A stretch of DNA of 64,000 nt from Saccharopolyspora aridisoli (GTDB lineage Bacteria; Actinomycetota; Actinomycetes; Mycobacteriales; Pseudonocardiaceae), in contig NZ_SMKV01000016.1 in the NCBI RefSeq assembly GCF_004348445.1, positions 1 to 64,000 on the forward strand. The letters are read 5' to 3'. Positions 10,779-19,142 of the stretch are shown here, piece after piece. The translations under genes were made by a program, and so were the position numbers. The notes beneath the pieces are model-generated. The model had not been told where the DNA came from and searched no databases. It saw nothing but the letters and a program-made list of their open reading frames with translations. Position 1 is the first letter of the stretch, and every line of letters starts with the position of its first letter.

Positions 10779-10792
10779 TTACTCGGCAGTAA
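10779..10792. promoter_or_regulatory. TTACT-N4-AGTAA operator-like dyad
   Basis: TTACTCGGCAGTAA lies 17 bases before the start codon of the hotdog gene, in an AT-richer patch. This perfect TTACT/AGTAA dyad has the form of TetR-family operators that control fatty-acid and acyl-CoA genes in actinobacteria, fitting a thioesterase-like target. No adjacent TetR gene is present, so the regulator would act in trans. Confidence 0.45.
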
Positions 10793-10819
10793 CCTCTGCG
10801 GTCCGGTGCGCCGGCTCAC

Positions 10820-11896
10820 TCAGCCCAGGAACCTCCGCGCCAGCTTCGCCGCACCCCGCAGCACGCCTCCGGACTCGCCAGGCGGCGGGGGAGGAGGCAG
10901 CGGCTGGTCACCGGGACGTGGCGCGGTGCCGGCGAACTGCATCGCCCGGTACGGCCAGTTGCGCTCGGTGTTCCACTGGCTGACGACCAGGTGCAGGTCG
11001 TCGAGCGTGGATCCGGGAACGATGTAGCCGCCGTAGAGCTGAGCGACGTGACCGGCGCCGTGGTCCTCGCAGCCCCACGCGCAGCCGTGCAGGACCGTGC
11101 CCCGGATCGCCTCGTAGAGGTTCGAGGTCGGCTCGTCGATGTTGAGCACGTCCACCCGGTAGTCGCCGGCGTTGAAGAGCGCCAGGAGCCAGCGGTTCTG
11201 CACCTTCCGCAGGCACAGCTCGCCGTAGGAACCGGTGAGCACGACCGTCGGCGGGTTGTGCCACGCCCACTGGCCGTCCCGGAAGCCCCAGCCCTGCCAC
11301 GCGCCGGGATCGGTGATCCGGTCGGCGGGCACGCGTTGCAGGATCAGGCCCTTGTCGCGCTGGAAACCGGTGGAGAAGGCGTAGACGAACCCGTCGTCGC
11401 CGAGTTCCCAGGTCAGCACCTGGAACAGGCCGCCGTGCGCGTCGCCGGGCCAGGTGGCCCCGGTGTGCTCCCAGGTCTCGCCGTTGTCGGTCGAGCGGTG
11501 GATCTCCGTCCAGTGCACGTTGCCGAGCCCCTGGCACACCATCACGTGCAGGAACATCTCGCCGCCGATGGTGATGAGGTCGGTGGGAAGCACGGTGCTG
11601 ACCTGGCGTCCGTGGATGACCGAGTCGTGGTCGTAGGGCAGGGCCTGGTCAGCGTAGTCGCTGCGCGGCCCGCACGAGCCCGTCCACCGGATGCCGGTCA
11701 GCGCGCGGGCGGCATCGCCGAAGACCACGACCGGCGAGCGCCAGCCCGGTCCGCCGACACCGGCGCGGTCGAAGGTGTCGCCGAACACCGCCACCAGCCG
11801 GCCGTCCGGTGCTACTGCGGTGACCCCCAGATCGGTGCCGCCGATGCCCAGGTGGTCGGTGATCCCCGGTCCGGTGAGGTCCTTGACCTTGCGCAA
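10820..11896 (-). CDS. DUF4185-domain beta-propeller protein (GH183-like)
   Basis: A 358-residue DUF4185 protein: T-D-x-x-G-x-G-G-T-D-L-G near the start, then GDTF, SVIHGRQVSTVLP, VHWTEIHRSTDNGETW and a closing LHLVVSQW. Some members of DUF4185 have been shown to be endo-D-arabinanases (GH183) that cut arabinogalactan, a cell-wall polymer of mycolata and Pseudonocardiaceae. Whether this member has that activity is inference. The start appears to be TTG 11896 (GAAGG eight bases before). No signal peptide is visible, which is odd for a wall enzyme. A proline run and GGVLRGAAKLARRFLG form an amphipathic tail. Confidence 0.75.
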   Translation of the reverse strand: MRKVKDLTGPGITDHLGIGGTDLGVTAVAPDGRLVAVFGDTFDRAGVGGPGWRSPVVVFGDAARALTGIRWTGSCGPRSDYADQALPYDHDSVIHGRQVSTVLPTDLITIGGEMFLHVMVCQGLGNVHWTEIHRSTDNGETWEHTGATWPGDAHGGLFQVLTWELGDDGFVYAFSTGFQRDKGLILQRVPADRITDPGAWQGWGFRDGQWAWHNPPTVVLTGSYGELCLRKVQNRWLLALFNAGDYRVDVLNIDEPTSNLYEAIRGTVLHGCAWGCEDHGAGHVAQLYGGYIVPGSTLDDLHLVVSQWNTERNWPYRAMQFAGTAPRPGDQPLPPPPPPGESGGVLRGAAKLARRFLG

Positions 11897-12058
11897 GCCG
11901 TTGCCCTTCGTCCGCTCTCGTCCTTCACCCCGACGGTACGTGCTGCAACTCGGTGGCCGCCTAGCGGCGAAGCTCGTTGATCATGTGGTGGGCACTGGAT
12001 CGCGCATGAGCGGCGAACATCGGGAACCTCCCTGACGATCACCGCGTGCCCGAACCCG

Positions 12059-12859
12059 TCAAGGTGCTCCGGTCAAGCCCGTGTAGAGGGCGGGGCGGCG
12101 TTCGGCGAGCTGGGTGTTGACCCGCCTGGCGGAGGCGGTGGCCGTCGGGTCGACGCGGGCGTAGAGCAGCTCCTCACCGCTGCCTGCGCGGGCGAGTTCG
12201 GTGCCGTCGGGGGCGATCAGGCAGGTCTTGCCGATGTAGCTCAACTCGTCCTCGCGCCCGCAGCGATCGACGTAGGCGACGTGCATCTGGTTCTCGTAAG
12301 CCCTTGCCGGGACCAGGGTCTCGGCCACGACGTCCTCCGGCGGCAGCAGCGCCGTCGGCACCACCAGGAACTCGGTGCCCGCCAACGCGTGGGCACGCGC
12401 CGGTTCGGGGAACTCGATGTCGTAGCAGATCAGCAGGCCGATGCGGACGCCGTCGAAGTCGGCTTGAACGACCGGCACATCACCGGGGCGGAAGTGCTCC
12501 TGCTCCATCGGACCGTAGAGGTGGGTCTTGCGGTAAGCCGCGAGCAGCTCGCCGGTCGCGGAGACGAGGAACGACGTGTTGTAGACGGCATCGCCGTCGC
12601 GCTCGGGGTTGCCGTAGACGATCCCGATCCCGTGCTCGGCGGCGATCCGGCGGACGCGCCGGCCGACCGGTCCGTCGGCGGGCTCGGCGAGCCGCTCGAT
12701 GTCGGCGCCGATGTTGTAGCCGGTCACCGACATCTCCGGGCACACCAGCAGCCGGGCGCCTCCGGCTGCGGCGCGGTGCGCGACCTCGTCGAGGCGCGAC
12801 AGCGCCGCCTGCGGGGTGTGGCGTTCGATCGGACCCTGGTCCAGTGCGACGGTGAGCAT
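12059..12859 (-). CDS. Carbon-nitrogen hydrolase (nitrilase superfamily amidase)
   Basis: A 266-residue nitrilase-fold amidase with the complete triad: Glu in LLVCPEMSVTGYN, Lys in YRKTHLYG and Cys in LLICYDIEFPE. Length and motifs fit aliphatic amidases acting on amino-acid-derived amides (5-aminovaleramide, N-carbamoyl or omega-amide substrates). ATG 12859 is preferred to an adjacent TTG 12862; it overlaps the stop of the upstream permease gene by one base (TGATG), showing tight co-translation. The pairing with an amino-acid importer suggests that an imported amine or amide is processed, for example from lysine or arginine breakdown; that is inference. Confidence 0.88.
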   Translation of the reverse strand: MLTVALDQGPIERHTPQAALSRLDEVAHRAAAGGARLLVCPEMSVTGYNIGADIERLAEPADGPVGRRVRRIAAEHGIGIVYGNPERDGDAVYNTSFLVSATGELLAAYRKTHLYGPMEQEHFRPGDVPVVQADFDGVRIGLLICYDIEFPEPARAHALAGTEFLVVPTALLPPEDVVAETLVPARAYENQMHVAYVDRCGREDELSYIGKTCLIAPDGTELARAGSGEELLYARVDPTATASARRVNTQLAERRPALYTGLTGAP

Positions 12860-14289
12860 CAATCCGACAGACTAGAGCGCCGCCGTCCGTAAGCGAAGTA
12901 GACCAGCAGTCCGGCCAGCATCCAGACGCCGAAGGCCACCCACGTCGCCGAGCCCAGGCTCAGCATCAAGTAGCAGCAGGACAGCACACCCAGCATCGGG
13001 ACCAGCGGGACCAGAGGCGCCCGGAACGAGCGAGGCAGCTCCGGGTTGCGCCGTCGCAGGACCACGACCGCCAGGTTGACCAGCGCGAACGCGAACAGTG
13101 TCCCGATGCTGGTGGCGTCGGCGAGCTCGCCGAGCGGCACCACCGCCGCGAGCACCGCGATGAAGCCCGACACCAGCACGGTGTTCGCCCGCGGGACCCC
13201 GGTCCGCTCGTCGACCCGGGAGAACAGGGGCGGGACCAGGCCGTCCCGCGACATCGAGAACAGGATCCGGGTCTGCCCGTACAAGACCGTGAGCACCACG
13301 CTGGCCACCGCCACGATCGCACCCGCCGACAGCAGGACCGACCCCGTCGTGCCGCCGAGCACCTTGCTCAGCGCCGCCTCGGTGCCCTCGAACAGCGTCC
13401 AGTGCATCGCGCCCACCGCGGCCAGCGCGACCAGGCAGTACAGCACCGTGATCAGCACCAGCGACAACATGATCGCGCGCGGCAGGTCGCGCTGCGGATC
13501 GCGGGCCTCCGAACCGGCGGTGGAGGCGGCGTCGAAACCGATGTAGGAGAAGAACAGCTTCCCGGCCGCCGCGCTCACCCCGCCCATGCCCAGCGGCAGC
13601 AGTGGCGAGAAGTTGCCGTCCTGCACGGCGGTGAACGCCAGCGCGCAGAACAGCACCAGCGTCGCCGTCTTGATCAGCACCATCGCGGTGTTGATCCGCG
13701 CGCTCTCCCGCGCGCCGCCCAGCAGTGCGACCATCGCCAGGACCACCACGACAGCGGCCGGCACGTTGAGGATTCCGCCGTCGCCCGGTGGTGAGCTCAG
13801 CGATTCAGGCAGCGACACGCCCGCCACCAGTTGCAAGAGCTCGTTGACGTACTGCCCCCAGCCGACCGCGACGGCCGCGACCGACACGCCGTACTCCAGC
13901 ATCAGGCACCAGCCGCACACCCAGGCGGCCAACTCACCCATCGTCGCGTAGGCGTAGGAGTAGGACGATCCGGCGACCGGGATCATGCCCGCGAGCTCGG
14001 CGTAGGACAGCGCCGAGAGCAGTGCGGTGACACCGGCGATGACGAACGCCAGCGCCACGCCCGGTCCGGCCAGCGGCACCGCCTCGCCCAGCACCACGAA
14101 GATCCCGGTGCCCAGCGTGGCCCCGACGCTGAGCATGGTCAGCTGCCACAGCCCCAGGGAACGCCGCAGCGAGCCGCCCTGACCCTGCCCGCTGTCGGCG
14201 ACGAGGTCCGCGATGGCTTTGCGCCGCATGAGCTGCGCCCCAACGCCGGTCCTCGGTCCGCGCGACGGCGCGGTAGCGTCCTGCACCAC
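12859..14289 (-). CDS. APC-family amino-acid permease (cationic amino-acid transporter-like)
   Basis: A 476-residue APC-superfamily permease with about 12 membrane helices. The signature helix 1 reads SVGATLGTGIFVVLGE; IPVAGSSYSYAYATMGELAA and FFSYIGFDAAS are typical of the CAT/YfnA subgroup that imports basic amino acids. I place the start at GTG 14289 because GGAGG sits five bases upstream; the frame stays open to 14856 but that extension is not permease-like. It overlaps the downstream amidase by one base. Membrane protein; probably an amine or amino-acid importer feeding the amidase. Confidence 0.88.
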   Translation of the reverse strand: MVQDATAPSRGPRTGVGAQLMRRKAIADLVADSGQGQGGSLRRSLGLWQLTMLSVGATLGTGIFVVLGEAVPLAGPGVALAFVIAGVTALLSALSYAELAGMIPVAGSSYSYAYATMGELAAWVCGWCLMLEYGVSVAAVAVGWGQYVNELLQLVAGVSLPESLSSPPGDGGILNVPAAVVVVLAMVALLGGARESARINTAMVLIKTATLVLFCALAFTAVQDGNFSPLLPLGMGGVSAAAGKLFFSYIGFDAASTAGSEARDPQRDLPRAIMLSLVLITVLYCLVALAAVGAMHWTLFEGTEAALSKVLGGTTGSVLLSAGAIVAVASVVLTVLYGQTRILFSMSRDGLVPPLFSRVDERTGVPRANTVLVSGFIAVLAAVVPLGELADATSIGTLFAFALVNLAVVVLRRRNPELPRSFRAPLVPLVPMLGVLSCCYLMLSLGSATWVAFGVWMLAGLLVYFAYGRRRSSLSD

Positions 14290-14541
14290 GAATTCCTCCA
14301 CTGTGGACGCCTCGATGCGCCCGGCTCGATGTGAACTGCCACACCACGCTCGGCGGGCAACGTTAGCGAGGCAACCGTGTACAGAGAAGCCGCATTCGTT
14401 GCGGAGGAAGCCGCCTCGCGATCGAACGTTGCGGCATCCGGAAATACCGGCGATATCGCCGCATCGGCTCCCGCTGGGGCGGGTTGCGCGGTGCCGGGCC
14501 AGGTGGCGAGTAGGGTCGGCGTTTTCGGGAGAGGTGGCGCT

Positions 14542-15249
14542 GTGGGTGTGCGGTTCGAGGAGCTCGATTGGCGGGAGACGCCGATCGGTGCGATCAGCCT
14601 GCGGAGGCGCCGGGACCCGGTGCTCGACGTGGACGTCTTCGAGGTCAAGCTCGACGACGAGTACCTGATGTCGAGCCTGTTCACCGTCGCCGAGGTCGAA
14701 CTCGCGCGGCTGGGCCTGGCCAAGTCGTCCGGATCGGACCTCGACGTCGTGGTCGGCGGCCTCGGGTTGGGCTACACCGCGCGGGCCGCGCTGGAGGACC
14801 GGCGCGTGCGGTCGCTGCTGGTCGTGGAAGGGCTCGGCGAGGTCATCGAGTGGCACGAGCGCGGATTTCTCCCGCTCGCGCCCGAGCTGACCGGTGATCC
14901 GCGGAACCGGTTCTTGCGAGGGGACTTCTTCGCCCTCGCCGAGTCACCCGGAGGATTCGACGGCGGTCGGCGGTTCGACGCGATCCTGCTCGACATCGAC
15001 CACTCGCCGCAGAACGTGCTCGACACCGGGCACGCCGGTTTCTACGCCCCCGACGGCCTGCGGAAGATGGCCGCGCACCTGCGTCCGCGCGGCGTCTTCG
15101 CGCTGTGGTCCGACGATCCGCCCGAGGACGGCTTCACCCGCGACCTCGCCGAGGTCTTCGACGACGTCACCGCCCACGTGGTCCGCTTCGACAACCACTA
15201 CACCGGCGGCACGTCGGCAAACACCGTCTACGTAGGGGTGTCCACCTAG
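14542..15249 (+). CDS. Spermidine-synthase-like methyltransferase-fold protein
   Basis: A 235-residue protein with a class I SAM-binding fold: V-V-V-G-G-L-G-L-G-Y-T-A near residue 72, the acidic strand-2 end LLVVEGLGEV, and DAILLDIDHSP. This is the polyamine-synthase-like subgroup common in actinobacteria. Start is GTG 14542 behind GGGAGAGG (14527-14534); the open frame extends upstream but is not protein-like. It lacks a clear aminopropyl-acceptor pocket, so it may be a methyltransferase-like protein rather than a true spermidine synthase. Single gene, divergent from the permease. Confidence 0.75.
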   Translation: MGVRFEELDWRETPIGAISLRRRRDPVLDVDVFEVKLDDEYLMSSLFTVAEVELARLGLAKSSGSDLDVVVGGLGLGYTARAALEDRRVRSLLVVEGLGEVIEWHERGFLPLAPELTGDPRNRFLRGDFFALAESPGGFDGGRRFDAILLDIDHSPQNVLDTGHAGFYAPDGLRKMAAHLRPRGVFALWSDDPPEDGFTRDLAEVFDDVTAHVVRFDNHYTGGTSANTVYVGVST

Positions 15250-15338
15250 GACGTGTCCCGTCTGCACCCACGTCGCTTCCTCCCTCACGCCCGGGTGGAC
15301 CGCCGAGCGACGCCGGGCGCGGGGCAAGGGGCTTCCGG

Positions 15339-15920
15339 TCACGCACCCGCGGTCAGCGCGGCGTAGGCGATGATGTTGTCGCGGTAGCTGTCGCGCTCCG
15401 GGTCGAACGATCCGCCGCAGGTGATCAACCGCAGCTCCGCGGCGTTGCTGTTGCCGTAGACCTCCTGGACCGGGAACTCGGTCTTGGGCACCTGCGCGAC
15501 GCGGGTGACGGTGAACGTCGCGGTGCGGCCGTCGCGGCGGGTCACGATCACCTCGTCCTCGGGCTCGACCTCGTGGAGCCGGGCGAAGATCCCGTCGTGA
15601 CCGCCGCCGTCGACGTGTCCGAGGATCACCGCCGGGCCGAGCTGCCCGGGTGTCGGCCCGAACCGGTACCACCCCGCCTGCATCGGTGTCTCCACCGGCG
15701 GCACCTCGACGGTGTCGTCGGCGTTCAGCCCGAGCGGGACGAGCGTCGACGTGGCCTCGATGGCGGGGATGTGCAGCTCCACCGGGTTCGAGGCGGGAAG
15801 CGCGACGCCTTCCCGCGTGATCGGCGTCGGAGGTGCGGTGGGGCCGTTGATGGCGGCCCCACCGCAGCTGGTGAGCGACCCGATCAGCGCTGCGAGCAGC
15901 ACCGCGCGCAGTCGGTTCAC
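15339..15920 (-). CDS. Class F sortase
   Basis: A 193-residue transpeptidase of the actinobacterial class F group. The N-terminus is a signal/anchor with a lipobox-like LTSC. Catalytic His is in ILGHVDGG, catalytic Cys in RLITCGGSFD, and the Arg follows in RDSYRDN. Start GTG 15920 overlaps the stop of the upstream secreted-protein gene (GTGA), so the two are co-translated. The gene pair suggests that the upstream protein is its substrate. Sortases of this class attach proteins to the cell wall or modify them outside the membrane. Confidence 0.88.
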   Translation of the reverse strand: MNRLRAVLLAALIGSLTSCGGAAINGPTAPPTPITREGVALPASNPVELHIPAIEATSTLVPLGLNADDTVEVPPVETPMQAGWYRFGPTPGQLGPAVILGHVDGGGHDGIFARLHEVEPEDEVIVTRRDGRTATFTVTRVAQVPKTEFPVQEVYGNSNAAELRLITCGGSFDPERDSYRDNIIAYAALTAGA

Positions 15921-16486
15921 CGGTTCACCGCGACGGCGTGGAACCACGCCGGACTAACGCCCTCCGGGCCACCGCCGGTCTCGGGAGCGCCCTTCGGGAT
16001 CCGGGTGACCTGCCGCGGCTCCGCGCCGCTGCTCCTGGACGGTGCAGCCGCCTCGTCGCCGTCGTCCGAGGCGTCGGCCGGGTAGACGGTGAACGTCCAC
16101 TTCAGGTGGTGCCCTCGCCCGCACCACGCGGTGACCGGGTAGTCGCCTGGCACGGTCTTGGGGTCGATGGTGGCGGGCGCCACGTGCGTGTTGATGCCCG
16201 AAGGCGTCTCCACCTGCTCGTAGGCGCCGATGTCGAGCACGGGCGAATGAGCCTCGCGCGGTTCGAACGGGCATCCGACCACGACCCCGATGTCGTCACC
16301 GGGCTGCGGTCGGCCGTCGCCGGTGATGTGGATGAACGGAGATGGCGGTGGGTAGCCCGGCTCCGTCGTCGTCGGTTCGGTGGGAACCGGTTCGGTGGTG
16401 GATGTTTCGGCCAGCGCCACCGGCGCAGCCGCCAGGGTTGCGGTCAACCCCAGCAGCGCGAGCGTGCTGGAAGTGGGCGTGCGCAT
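15917..16486 (-). CDS. Secreted protein with sortase-type motif, probable sortase cargo
   Basis: A 189-residue exported protein: cleavable signal peptide (LALLGLTATLAAAPVALAE), a Thr/Pro/Glu-rich linker (residues ~28-50), then a compact beta-rich domain with two Cys (VVVGCPFEP, TAWCGRGHH) that may form a disulphide. Near the C-terminus, RIPKGAPETGGGPEGV resembles the P-x-G-A-x-x-T-G-G-G motif seen in actinobacterial proteins encoded beside class F sortases. Unusually, only about a dozen residues follow and there is no membrane helix or basic anchor tail. It overlaps the sortase gene by four bases. Cargo status is inferred from motif and linkage. Confidence 0.75.
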   Translation of the reverse strand: MRTPTSSTLALLGLTATLAAAPVALAETSTTEPVPTEPTTTEPGYPPPSPFIHITGDGRPQPGDDIGVVVGCPFEPREAHSPVLDIGAYEQVETPSGINTHVAPATIDPKTVPGDYPVTAWCGRGHHLKWTFTVYPADASDDGDEAAAPSRSSGAEPRQVTRIPKGAPETGGGPEGVSPAWFHAVAVNR

Positions 16487-16601
16487 GGTGTGCCTCCTTC
16501 ACCAAGCCCCGATCAGGCGGATCGCCTCGGGGTCATGTGAGAGGAACGCCGGTGGCCGGGAAAGGTTGGGCGCGTTGCTCAACCGAGATGTCCGGTCCGG
16601 T

Positions 16602-17336
16602 TCACCGCATGAACAGGCCTCCGTTGACGTCCCAGCAGGCGCCGGTGACCGAGTGGGCACCCGGTGATGCGAGCAGGGCGACCACCTCGGCGACGAACGC
16701 GGGGTCGCCGAGGCGGCCCACCGGGATGCTGCGCTGGAACGCCTCCAGGTTCTGCTCGCCGACGATGTCGCGGACCATCGGGGAGTCCTGGGGGCCGGGG
16801 GAGACGGCGTTGACCGTCACGCCCCGGGCGGCGAGCTCGCGGGCGAAGACCTTCGTGGCCGACATGACCGCGCCCTTCGACGACGCGTAGTGTCCGCCCG
16901 TGGCGGTGCCGCCGTTCTGCCCGGCGAGCGAAGCCATGTTCACGATCCGCCCGTATCCCTGCTCGGCCATGTGGGCACCGAAGACCTGGCAGGCGGTGAA
17001 GGTTCCGGTGAAGTTGACGGCCATCACGGCCTCCAGCTCCTGCGGGGTGATCTCGAGCAGCGGCGTGGCGCGGGTGCGGGCCGCGTTGTTCACCAGCACC
17101 CGCACCGGCCCGAAGTCCGCGAGCACCGAGTCCAGGAGGCCGGTGAGCGCGGCGCGGTCGGCCACGTCGGCGGAGTACCCGCGCGCGGTCTCGCCGCTGG
17201 GATCCAGCGCGGTGGCCAGCTCCACCGCCCCGGTGCCGTCGACGTCGGCGACCGCCACGGCCTGACCCTCCGCGTGCAGGCGCCGGGCGATGGCCTCGCC
17301 GAGCCCGTTGGCGCCTCCGGTGACCACGGCGGTCAT
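16602..17336 (-). CDS. iacE: Short-chain dehydrogenase, IacE-like
   Basis: A 244-residue SDR with cofactor motif TGGANGLGEAIA (residues ~6-17), NNAA, catalytic Tyr and Lys in YASSKGAVM, and the structural Ser/Asn. Position immediately after the small dioxygenase subunit, with four-base ATGA overlap, is the conserved order iacA-B-C-D-E of indole-3-acetate degradation clusters. In the characterised pathway IacE acts on a hydroxylated or oxindole-type intermediate. Start ATG 17336; an open frame running up to 17777 is antiparallel noise in the overlap. Symbol assigned from gene order plus family. Confidence 0.78.
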   Translation of the reverse strand: MTAVVTGGANGLGEAIARRLHAEGQAVAVADVDGTGAVELATALDPSGETARGYSADVADRAALTGLLDSVLADFGPVRVLVNNAARTRATPLLEITPQELEAVMAVNFTGTFTACQVFGAHMAEQGYGRIVNMASLAGQNGGTATGGHYASSKGAVMSATKVFARELAARGVTVNAVSPGPQDSPMVRDIVGEQNLEAFQRSIPVGRLGDPAFVAEVVALLASPGAHSVTGACWDVNGGLFMR

Positions 17337-17842
17337 AGGAGGAATCCCGCCGCCGGGACCGCGTCCTCGCTGTTGACCAGCCGGATCACCTTGCGCGCGA
17401 TGGTGTCCTCGGCGGGCGCGGCGCCCAGCCGGACGGTGTAGTCGACGTCGGCGGCCCACAGGTCGTGGATGCCGCGCTTGTGGGCCACCAGCACCTGCGC
17501 GGCGTGCAACGACACCTCCGAGTCGGAGACCTCGGTGGCCACGAACCGGGAGACCGTTCGAACCGTGGTCGCCGAGTCGACCGCGGCGATCGCGTACCCC
17601 TCGGTCATCCGGTTCACCCGCAGCCGCCGCATCCGCTGGTCGTCGTAAACCATGTTGAGGACGTCGTCGAACTCCTCGGCGTCGCGGTCGATCGGGATGA
17701 CGTAGATGCCGTCGTCGGCGTAGAGCCCCTGCCAGGTGACGTAGTCCTTGCGGTCGAGCAGGTCGGCCTCCCGCCACACCAGCTCGATCGCGCGCGACAC
17801 GCGCACGTCGCCGAGCGTCGTCGGGTTCGGCAGATCAGTCAT
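17333..17842 (-). CDS. iacD: Ring-hydroxylating dioxygenase small subunit, IacD-like
   Basis: A 169-residue NTF2-fold beta subunit of aromatic dioxygenases (AIELVWREADLLDRKDYVTW, then YADDGIYVIPIDRD, closing IARKVIRLVNSED). It contributes to the alpha3beta3 enzyme with the Rieske subunit encoded just upstream, whose end it overlaps by eight bases. It overlaps iacE by four. In known iac systems the CD enzyme carries out a late ring or side-chain oxidation leading to catechol; that role is taken from the literature on the family. Confidence 0.8.
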   Translation of the reverse strand: MTDLPNPTTLGDVRVSRAIELVWREADLLDRKDYVTWQGLYADDGIYVIPIDRDAEEFDDVLNMVYDDQRMRRLRVNRMTEGYAIAAVDSATTVRTVSRFVATEVSDSEVSLHAAQVLVAHKRGIHDLWAADVDYTVRLGAAPAEDTIARKVIRLVNSEDAVPAAGFLL

Positions 17843-19133
17843 CGCCCATCACCTGCTTCCACTTCGCGTAGGCGGCGCGCATGCCGGTCTCGTCGGTGAC
17901 GTGGGAGGTCGGCCAGCCCTCCGGCGAGGGCTTCTCGCGTCCCAGCCCGCGGTTGACCATGATCGGCATCTCCGGGGCGCCCGCGGTGCCGCGCTGCACG
18001 CGGTCCCAGCCCTCGGCGTCGTCGGGCGTGCCGAAGCCGAACGGGCCCTGGAAGTGCTCGTGGACGCGCAGCCGCTCGCGGTTGACCGGACCGGTGATCT
18101 CTGCAGGTCCGTCCGGGCCGATCGCGATGTGCTCGACCTCGGTCTCGCCGACGCTGATCGGGCGCAACACCCGGAAGAACGAGATCGACATCGACACGTT
18201 CGGGAACAGGTTGAGGTTGAACCCGGTTCCGTGCATCGCCCGCACGAGCCGCCGGATCTCGACCTGGTCGACACCCACCGACTCCAGCTGGGAGATGAGG
18301 CCGCCGAAGCGGTCCGGGAGCTTCTCCGTGCCCTCGTCGGCGTCGAGATCGGAGTGCTCGGGCACCATCTGCATGACCGAGTGCCCGTTGCCGAGGTCGT
18401 GCGTGGTGGCCGCGGGATCGGTCATGAAGCTCATCATGTTCGCCGTCTCGGCGTCCACGGAGGCCATCCAGGACCGGTGCACGATCGGGAAGTGGTATCC
18501 GTCGGTGGTGTTCTCCAGCTGGATCTTCCAGTTCCCGCTGAACCGGAACCGGTGCGTTCCCAGCACTTTCACCGGGTACCCGCCGCCCTGCTTCATGAAC
18601 CGGTCGATCCACGTCCGCGCATCGCCCAGGAACTCGGCGAGCGGTTCGGCGTCGTCGGCGAACGTCGCGAAGACCATCCCGCCGTAGGACTCGGTGCGCA
18701 GCCGCTTGAGCCCCATGTCGCTGCGGTCCACCACCCCGTTGTAGCCGTCGGGGTAGGGGAGTCCGCGCAACGAGCCGTCCAGGCCGTAGGACCAGGCGTG
18801 GTAGGGGCAGGTGAAACCGTTGGCGCGACCGGTCTTCCGCTCGCACACGCTCGCGCCCCGGTGGCGGCAGCGGTTGAGCATCGTGCGGACCTCGCCGTGC
18901 CGGTCCCGGGTGACGATGACCGGCTGCCTGCCGACGTGGGTCGACTTGAAGGTGCCAGGCCCGGGCAGTTCGCTGTCGTGGGCGACCCACACCCAGGTCC
19001 GCTCGAAGACCCGGGTCATCTCCAGCTCGAAGATCTCCGGGTCGGTGTAGACCCGGCCCGCGACCCGGTCGGGTGCGACGAGGTCGGCGGGCGCGAGGTC
19101 GTGGACGTTGCTCGCGGTGATCTCGGAGTGCAT
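17835..19133 (-). CDS. iacC: Rieske dioxygenase large subunit, IacC-like
   Basis: A 432-residue catalytic subunit. The Rieske [2Fe-2S] ligands are Cys89, His91, Cys109 and His112 (C-x-H-x17-C-x2-H). The mononuclear iron site is in NTTDGYHFPIVHRS. Length and motifs are intact. It lies between iacB and iacD in the canonical order. A Rieske enzyme needs a reductase or ferredoxin (IacF in characterised clusters), and none is encoded in this window. Cytoplasmic. Confidence 0.88.
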   Translation of the reverse strand: MHSEITASNVHDLAPADLVAPDRVAGRVYTDPEIFELEMTRVFERTWVWVAHDSELPGPGTFKSTHVGRQPVIVTRDRHGEVRTMLNRCRHRGASVCERKTGRANGFTCPYHAWSYGLDGSLRGLPYPDGYNGVVDRSDMGLKRLRTESYGGMVFATFADDAEPLAEFLGDARTWIDRFMKQGGGYPVKVLGTHRFRFSGNWKIQLENTTDGYHFPIVHRSWMASVDAETANMMSFMTDPAATTHDLGNGHSVMQMVPEHSDLDADEGTEKLPDRFGGLISQLESVGVDQVEIRRLVRAMHGTGFNLNLFPNVSMSISFFRVLRPISVGETEVEHIAIGPDGPAEITGPVNRERLRVHEHFQGPFGFGTPDDAEGWDRVQRGTAGAPEMPIMVNRGLGREKPSPEGWPTSHVTDETGMRAAYAKWKQVMGDD

Positions 19134-19142
19134 CGGGTCACC

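Noticed and set aside
16602-17777. 391-codon SDR with a long N-terminal extension
   Set aside because: The extension is antiframe to the dioxygenase small subunit; the SDR proper starts at ATG 17336 with its glycine motif six residues in.
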